Shown here one piece after another: positions 59,601-64,000 of a stretch of DNA of 64,000 nt; position 1 is the stretch's first letter; each line of letters starts with the position of its first letter. The stretch spans positions 25,837,650 to 25,901,649 of the forward strand of contig NC_069129.1 in NCBI RefSeq assembly GCF_026914265.1. Direction: 5' to 3'. Position numbers and translations under genes: made by a program. Source of the stretch: Mya arenaria. Lineage: Eukaryota > Mollusca > Bivalvia > Myida > Myidae. The notes beneath the pieces are model-generated. The model made no database searches. It was given only the letters and a program-made list of their open reading frames with translations, and was not told the DNA's origin.

Positions 59601-61707
59601 TATTTTGGTTAAGGACCACCCAAGGAATAATTCTGTCAAGTTTCATCAAAATCTGCCTATCCGTTTCAGAGGAGATGTCGTTTAAATATTTTGCTATTTT
59701 TAGCTGTGGCGGCCATATTGTGCAATGGACCAGAACCATTTGAGCAATTTTAATAAAGGACCACCCAAGGAACATTACTGTCAAGTTTCATCAAAATCTG
59801 CCGAACCGTTTCAGAGGAGATGTCGTTTAAAGATTTTGCTATTTTTAGCTCTGGCGGCCATATTGTGCAATGGACCGGAACCATTTGAGCAATTTTGGTA
59901 AAGGACCACCAAAGGAACATTCCTGTGAAGTTTTGTCAAAATCCGCTTATCAGTTTCAGAGGAGATGTCGTTTAAAGTAAAAGTTTACGCACGCACGCAC
60001 GCACGCACGCACGACGGACAATCTGTGACGACATAAGCTCCATGGCCTTCGGCCAGTGGAGCTAAAAAAATCCCAAAAGTAAACAAAAGAAGTGAATTCT
60101 CCCCCCCCCCCCACACAACCCCAAAAAGCATCCAACCCCACCCACCTACAATTGATACTCTAGTTGCTCTTACCCCATGAAGAATCTAGCTTGTTCATCA
60201 AACAGCAACAACGCCAGGATATGAGACACCTCGTAGCATGTTCTATCATCATTTGACAACAGTAGCGCAACTGGAACAGAAAACAAAAGAAGGTCTATGT
60301 TTTGAATTAAACAAGGGGAATAACTCAGAAAAAATATTGAGCCAGTATAATGGGTCCTACCAAACATCTCTTCCATGTCTAAATTTTTATTCACCTTTAT
60401 AGCACTCCAAAGCAGAATGCCTGGTTTTGGACAATTATGTGAAGTTAAAAATTAGCGAGGCTGCCATTAAATCATTTGATTTGTTTTTATGTGTGTAGAT
60501 ATGTGAACACTCAACTCGACGTGATACAGGTCACCAGAAAAGCGTCCTATAATAATATCCCCTATGTATTTAAAAGTTGACAGGATTTACCAGTTTTTTT
60601 GTCTGGCTATTTTTAGCAACGCAAAAGTAGTTCCCAAATTACACACAGTACTCGCATGGTAGGGAATCAGAAAATGACACAGGTTTTTCAATATGGCATG
60701 CTGTATTTTCACTGTTGGTTATGGAAAAGGAATTTGATTGGCATATAATAAAAGCTGGTCTCATGTGCCAGTCTGTGTATCAGGGAGAAGTCCTTAAAAT
60801 GTATGCATTAAAACTGCTTACCTCTTGCAAGTGTCAGGTTCAAGCAGGTATTGTGTGCCAGTCTGTGTCTCAAGGTGAAGTCATTAAAATGTATTCAATA
60901 AAACTGCTTACCTCTGACGAGTGTCAGGTACAAGCTGGTATCATGTGCTAATCTGTGTCTCAGGGAGTAGTCATTATGAACGATGCTTCTCAGAATGGAT
61001 AAACAACCAGGGAGGTATGCCTGCATGGCACTCTGGAAAAAAAATGCTTAACATACATTGTACATGTTGGACTGCATTTTAAATGTTTGCAATTTATTTT
61101 AGTTATTGCCAAGTTGTTGTAGGATGATTTGGCAACAATAAATGACAACTGAATGACTAATATATTACTGTGACTTTTTATTCTTTACGAAGAAATAAAG
61201 CGACATGGTAGCAAGAATCTCACCTACCCTGAAGCACTGCCATCTAATTCACTGTGTTTAACAAAAATATGTCTTTAGCACAAAAATCAAGTAAACTAGC
61301 TTATCAGACCTTAATGACCTAGAAATATATGACCCTGAGAAGGTTACAGACCACTAAATAAATTTCCTATATATTCTACAGCCGATTTGCATGCAAGATA
61401 ACACTGATTTCTTGTGCTTCACCACCCCGATCACCATATATGGGTAGAAAGCTCCACTTGTGTTCTAAACATTAAACAGCATTGTTAAAAAATGTTACCT
61501 TTCTCCTAAGAAAAATTAAAATGTGTCAATTAAAGGAAAATTAATAAGGCATGTAACAATGAGTAAGCACTTCTGAATTGGTGTTATTTGCCCTTAGAAA
61601 GCTACATACTGTATTAGAGTTGCCGTCTTTGAGAACACCAAGCTGGATGTGTTCCAATATCTTTTCCACCCCACCATCTTTTTTGAAGGCTGCATGCAAG
61701 GAAGGGT
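35638..61707 (-). CDS. RTTN: rotatin, C-terminal 27 exons (5' part beyond the window)
   Basis: Rotatin (fly Ana3) is a large armadillo-like protein of centrioles and ciliary basal bodies, needed for centriole elongation and left-right patterning. Exons, 5' to 3': 61707-61610, 61032-60912, 60270-60174, 57062-57015, 55903-55700, 55338-55117, 52740-52513, 51699-51628, 50992-50858, 50070-49866, 48838-48737, 48040-47882, 47727-47445, 46726-46662, 45996-45909, 45514-45340, 44753-44542, 43501-43361, 43004-42834, 42447-42259, 41530-41358, 40876-40750, 39361-39177, 38488-38338, 37370-37248, 36159-36056, 35775-35638. All have GT/AG borders, phases agree, and the join is open for 1337 codons to TAG at 35638. 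Hallmarks include EVRTAGLGIAVTLSCLEEG, RQQAALLLVNLTS, LQETAVMIIRNLACHTSNKP and ASALWALIYNNQKAKV near the end. Vertebrate rotatin is about 2200 residues, so roughly the first 900 lie to the right of the window. Acceptor of the 45514 exon may shift by 3 bp. The name rests on recognised similarity, not on a search. Confidence 0.88.
36705..36770. repeat. three copies of a 22-bp repeat
   Basis: gggcgtggatgaaaatcaaa plus ca is repeated three times in a rotatin intron. Confidence 0.85.
36931..37160. repeat. possible pearl/Helitron-like fragment
   Basis: Starts aacaagagtgccttagaggt, a phrase like those at 44190 and 46880. It continues with gggcataagtcaac and gtgatggccttttacattgc. Such pieces are typical of mollusc intron repeats. 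Weak evidence. Confidence 0.35.
37535..38190. repeat. ~52-bp tandem repeat in a rotatin intron
   Basis: About twelve copies of ggggcataactcatgaggcc followed by agtgcccatccctttttctc and ccagttaaccaa. Variants at both edges are more diverged than the centre (37800-38060). The ggggcataactc phrase is widespread in bivalve introns. Confidence 0.92.
39394..39600 (+). repeat. tRNA-headed SINE, family B, copy 2
   Basis: Head ggttagcatagtggttagca (box A) and gggttcaattcctaa (box B), then a body with acactcttgtgtaaaattgt and gagagtgatt. It ends AT-rich near 39600, inside a rotatin intron next to the exon at 39177-39361. Confidence 0.7.
39601..40407. other. rotatin intron stretch without recognised features
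   Basis: The open frame 39883-40203 on + lies wholly in the intron and has no recognised domain. It probably belongs to a decayed mollusc intron repeat (tgacctttgacctacaaaca, gtgacacacaggcttcttat). Confidence 0.4.
40408..40665 (-). repeat. dispersed repeat family D, copy 3
   Basis: Reverse complement of the family seen at 13490 and 43768. Read on the minus strand it starts ttaaagtgaaactcttattc, contains aaaatattaaatgattggtg and ends ggtatccttcataagaacca. Confidence 0.7.
43040..43340 (-). repeat. partial duplications of two rotatin exon borders
   Basis: In the intron between rotatin exons 43501-43361 and 43004-42834, pieces of both are repeated. A stretch around 43110-43145 copies tccatggcctccttccagta from the downstream exon. 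Stretches around 43150-43260 and 43266-43330 copy the 3' half, donor area and following intron of the upstream exon (gacaataccaa, agctatgggta, cattgtttggtaag). The donor GT in the copy near 43240 is changed to TT on the minus strand, so it is not a working exon. Confidence 0.7.
43768..44100 (+). repeat. dispersed repeat family D, copy 2 (longest)
   Basis: Starts catttaaagtgactcttgta and shares caagattgtaaccctgtttt and tttcataaggtagaaataac with the copy at 13490. It extends to ggtatccttcataagtgacc, as does the minus-strand copy at 40408. Confidence 0.7.
44186..44400. repeat. possible pearl/Helitron-like fragment in a rotatin intron
   Basis: aacaagagtcattacaagtt, then gtctaagtttggtgatgatt and gcaatcactcttatgtg. 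This resembles other mollusc intron fragments in this window (46878-47110 and 51300-51560). Borders uncertain. Confidence 0.35.
46105..46205 (+). repeat. SINE family A tail fragment
   Basis: cacacggcggaatgtgacag, ggtcaagccataatg and cagaccttcataaactc align with the 3' part of the full-length SINE at 23170-23625. The 5' part is missing. Confidence 0.6.
46878..47110. repeat. possible pearl/Helitron-like fragment
   Basis: Starts aacaagagtgccacagagag and includes ggggcattactcaacaataa, a variant of the intron phrase seen at 37535. Assigned by resemblance only. Confidence 0.35.
48120..48735 (-). repeat. tandem array of decayed copies of a rotatin exon
   Basis: About five repeats of roughly 115-125 bp precede, on the + axis, the real 102-bp exon 48737-48838. 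Each carries derivatives of gtctccatgacgactgta, of the coding stretch gtaagcatccagtccagtcc, and of the exon end with its donor (gcttacctcagaatctctgt). Donors at about 48374 and 48614 still read as GTAAG on the minus strand. The copy nearest the real exon still encodes HGDD and ends FE before the donor, but is frame-disturbed. None is a full open exon. Confidence 0.75.
49320..49820. repeat. 94-bp tandem repeat, about five copies
   Basis: Unit with tttattcatctatttcatt, gaaattgtatgacccctcat, tatctaaaagcatagcgaaa and gggtatgggggatttgcgtt. It lies in the rotatin intron between exons 50070-49866 and 48838-48737. Confidence 0.92.
50168..50423. mobile_element. palindromic MITE, copy 1
   Basis: Inverted ends cccctatttctcgaaacttc with ttaag, and cttaagaagttttgaggaac with tgggg, about 255 bp apart. 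A second copy with the same ends lies at 52229-52487. Both sit in rotatin introns. Target duplication not resolved. Confidence 0.7.
51300..51560. repeat. possible pearl/Helitron-like fragment
   Basis: aatgagcgcatcatgctcag, then aataggccttgtatatgggc and ctaccaagtttcaaataact. This is phrase-level resemblance to mollusc intron repeats, and the borders are unclear. Confidence 0.3.
52229..52487. mobile_element. palindromic MITE, copy 2
   Basis: Inverted ends caatttctcgaaacatctta and cttaagaagtttcgagaaat with tggggc. The inner left arm (cccttataacaggattaagc taatctcacta) matches the inverse of the right arm of copy 1, so both belong to one family. Confidence 0.7.
53150..53235. repeat. 42-bp tandem duplication
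   Basis: attatatttaactacaaaga followed by atgttatattaatcaatgc occurs twice in direct succession and is nearly identical, so the duplication is recent. Confidence 0.9.
53602..53610 (-). terminator. Pol III terminator of the tRNA-Thr gene
   Basis: Nine T residues on the minus strand, 13 nt after the tRNA 3' end. A run of four or more T is the standard RNA polymerase III stop. Confidence 0.75.
53624..53695 (-). tRNA. tRNA-Thr (anticodon TGT)
   Basis: A 72-nt cloverleaf on the minus strand. The acceptor stem GCCTCCA pairs with TGGGGGC (one G-T), with discriminator T. Box A is TAGCTCAGTGG and box B is AGTTCGATCC. The anticodon stem CTGGT/ACCAG encloses loop CTTGTAA, anticodon TGT, which reads threonine ACA. 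All stems are intact and a T9 terminator follows, so it looks functional, not SINE-derived. It sits in a rotatin intron on the same strand as rotatin. Internal Pol III promoters make it independent of the host gene. Confidence 0.93.
55904..57014. other. rotatin intron without recognised features
   Basis: 1.1-kb AT-rich intron. Two small frames (55842-56084 and 56316-56537) are chance. No repeat recognised. Confidence 0.45.
57963..60067. mobile_element. pearl-like element with ~147-bp core tandem repeats
   Basis: The left end (gtgctccactggccaaaagg, about 57985) is the near inverse of the right end (ccttcggccagtggagct, about 60047). Between them are about eight units of about 147 bp carrying gccatgttgtgcagcggacc, aggaacatttctgtcaagtt and tcatcggtttctgaggagaa: two at 58000-58370 and six at 59040-59985. 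One unit holds an extra 30-bp duplication near 59480. An ACGC microsatellite (about 59987-60014) precedes the right end. Core repeats plus a tetranucleotide run define the bivalve pearl/CvE/MgE-type non-autonomous elements, often placed with Helitrons. About 670 bp of other sequence interrupts it. Confidence 0.7.
60745..60911 (-). repeat. two extra copies of a rotatin exon end with donor
   Basis: An ~88-bp unit is repeated in front (on +) of the real exon 60912-61032. Each extra copy holds the last part of the exon (gtgtcaggttcaagcaggta, gtgtgccagtctgtgtctca) and the donor region aaactgcttacctct, which keeps GTAAG on the minus strand. The copies have no acceptor of their own, so on their own they cannot be exons but could act as alternative donors. 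Confidence 0.75.
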
Positions 61708-62005
61708 CTGAAACATATTTAGATTGTCGGAAAACAGCTCATTGAGAATATGTTTCTTGCTAGTATATACCAGACTTTAAATAAAAATTCTTTTATGTTG
61801 TTACTTGTATCTTTGGCCAAAAGGAGTTTCACAAAATAAAGCATATATATAAATAGGCCTTAAAAAGTTTGTCTTTTCAACCAATGCTTTCCTTTTTCTG
61901 GTTTAAAACTGCCATAAACTTTAAAACAGTGCCTTATTCATGAAAATTTATATACAAAAATCATTAAACCGTTTGTCATATATGTGTGAGTATTCGCCTT
62001 ATAAT

Positions 62006-62883
62006 GTGACTATTGCTATTATCTACAAGGTTCAATCTTGTCATATAATGTGACTATTGCTATTATCTACAAGGTCAATCTTGTCAAAAACTGTGACCAT
62101 AAATATTATCTACAAGGTTCAATCTTGTCTAAAAATGTGACTATTGATATTATTTACAAGGGTCAATCTTGTCAAATAATGTGACTATTGCTATTATCTA
62201 CAAGGGTCAATCTTGTCAAAAAATGTGACCATAATTATTATCTACAAGGGTCAATCTTGTCATATAATGTGACCATAACTATTATCTACAAGGTTTAATT
62301 TTGTCATATAATGTGACTATTGCTATTGTCTACAAGGTTCAATCTTGTCATATAATGTGACCATAACTATTATCTACAAGGTTTAATTTTGTCATATAAT
62401 GTGACTATTGCTATTGTCTACAAGGTTCAATCTCTTGTCATATAATGTGACCATAACTGTTATCTACAAGGTTCAATCTTGCCATATATTGTGACCCTTA
62501 CTATTATCTACAAGATTAAATTTTGTTATATAATGTGACTATTACTATTATCTACAAGGTTCAATCTTGTCATATAATATAATGTGACTATTGCTATTAT
62601 CTACAAGGTTCAATCTTGTCATATAATGTGACTATTGCTATTATATACAAGGGTCAATCTTGTCATATAATGTGACTATTGCTATTATCTAAAAGGGTCA
62701 ATCTTGTCATATAATGTGACTATTGCTATTATCTACAAGGTTCAATTTTGTCATATAATGTGACGATTACTATTATCTACAAACTATTGCTATTATCTAC
62801 AAAGGTCAATCTTGTCATATAATGTGACTATTGCTATTGTCTACAAGGTTCAATCTTGTCAAATAATGTTCCTATTACTATTA
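62006..62883. repeat. 44-bp minisatellite, first block
   Basis: About 20 units of the form ataatgtgactattgctatt, atctacaaggttcaatcttg, tcat. Some units carry ccataac in place of ctattgc, showing two subtypes. The array continues at 63786 after an inserted element. Confidence 0.93.
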
Positions 62884-63785
62884 CCGTAAAACTGCGTTCA
62901 CTTGAGGTCGCCAGGGACCGAGACAAAACCTCGAGGGAACCGATGTTTCGAGCGACCCGATTTTCAATTTTCCAGTTTGATATGAAATATCTTTCAGTGT
63001 ATTTTAAGTTTGAAGTCGTCAAACAGACTGTTTACTAAGACACCGATTCTTTCCTGTAAAGGACGTGAGTGGGCGTGTTGGTGTCTTGGTATAAGTAATG
63101 GGTCCTTCATTAGATTTCTCAGGTGTTTGACAATTATTTTCTTTCATTTGGGTGTGACATTTTGAAAGTAAGGAACCCGATCAAGCTATCCCCCCAGTCA
63201 TGGGTCCTTCACTAGATTGCTCAGGTGTTCGACAATTTGTAAGTTCTTTCTCATTTGCCAAATTGCAAAGCAAAGTGACAAGAAGGAATTATTTTCAGAG
63301 ATTCCGATGTTAGATCGATATGGTAGTGTTTTAATCATATTTTATTACTCATTTAAATTTCTCACAATTAACTTCTCGTTATTAACTTGTCATAATTATC
63401 ATCTCAAATGCCCATATCAACTAATATCGGTCATGCGTTAACAGTGATAAACGGTTTTTCACACCCTTCAAATTGCCTTTTAACTGTCATTGCAATTTTT
63501 ACAACTTGCGAAAATTTTAACACCTGGCAATTGTTTGTTTATTTTGGAACACGCGTTTGGGAAAAAGTGTGAAATTATGACCTCGAGGGAGCCATAAGGT
63601 TTTGTGCACGATTTGTGTACTTGGGACCGAGGATATTGCTCGACTGCTCGACATAATTAGGTTTCGAGGCAGCATGGGTATATTTTATATGAAAATAGAA
63701 GGAAAAAAGTTCGGGACCAAGCTCCGACCTCGAGGGAACGCCGGTTCTCGAGCGACCGCTTGTTCGAGGGAACGCAGTTTCACTG
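62884..63785. mobile_element. 902-bp DNA element with TA target duplication
   Basis: Ends CCGTAAAACTGCGTTC and the inverse of CAGTGAAACTGCGTTC, flanked by TA on both sides (62882-62883, 63786-63787). Subterminal cctcgagggaac and gagcgacc motifs are repeated in inverted order near both ends. Joining the flanks restores a normal minisatellite monomer (tatta then tctaca). TA duplications and CAGT ends fit Tc1/mariner/pogo-type non-autonomous elements. No transposase frame of useful length. Confidence 0.8.
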
Positions 63786-64000
63786 TATCTACAAACTATT
63801 GCTATTATCTACAAGGGTCAATCTTGTCATATAATGTGACTATTGCTATCATCAACAAAGGTCAATCTCGTCATATAATGTGACCATTGCTATTATCTAC
63901 AAGGGTCAATCTCGTCATATAATGTGTCCATTGCTATTATCTACAAGGGTCAATCTCGTCATATAATGTGACTATTGCTATTATCAACAAAAGTCAATCT
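63786..64000. repeat. 44-bp minisatellite, second block, runs off the window
   Basis: Same unit as 62006-62883 with local variants (caatctcgtcatataatgtg, atcaacaaaggtcaat). It continues past the right edge. Confidence 0.93.

Noticed and set aside
61708..64000. Further 5' rotatin exons
   Set aside because: The area is mostly minisatellite and an inserted element; no exon-like block with the required phase was found.

Overview
The window is animal genomic DNA, almost certainly from a bivalve mollusc. It is AT-rich, intron-rich and crowded with satellites and transposon relics. It holds secreted C1q-domain genes and multi-cysteine Toll-like receptors of the kind expanded in bivalves. It also holds the kinds of dispersed repeat common in bivalve genomes: tRNA-headed SINEs, pearl-type elements with core tandem repeats and an ACGC microsatellite, and 'ggggcataactc' intron repeats. 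The species cannot be fixed from sequence alone. No bacterial, CRISPR or viral gene was seen.

Left third (1-10500): a 4.3-kb satellite of 40-bp units with a two-unit higher-order pattern, a 27-bp minisatellite, a tRNA-headed SINE, and a nested transposon. In the nest, a MULE-like MITE (6327-9784) is split by a 3.1-kb element (6623-9736). That element has ~440-bp inverted repeats, a 5-bp target duplication, CACGGTG termini and decayed C2H2 zinc-finger exons.

Immune segment (10500-32000): two related Toll-like receptor genes on + (10506-13304 and 29081-31852) flank two nearly identical two-exon C1q-domain genes in tail-to-tail orientation (21600-22840 on +, 25479-26256 on -). Between them lie a 69-bp minisatellite (15425-18100), TTAA- and 9-bp-TSD MITEs, and more SINEs. 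The receptors would be membrane sensors signalling through TIR domains. The C1q proteins would be secreted recognition factors. Their adjacency suggests a small innate-immunity cluster.

Right half (35600-61700, minus strand): 27 consecutive exons of rotatin (RTTN/Ana3), a centriole and ciliary basal-body protein. All splice phases agree and the joined frame is open for about 1337 codons to the natural stop. The N-terminal part lies beyond the right edge. The introns carry an intact tRNA-Thr(TGT) gene, a pearl-like element, MITEs, several minisatellites, and three places where exon 3' ends plus donor sites were tandemly duplicated into pseudo-exons. The window ends in a 44-bp minisatellite interrupted by a 902-bp element with TA target duplication.
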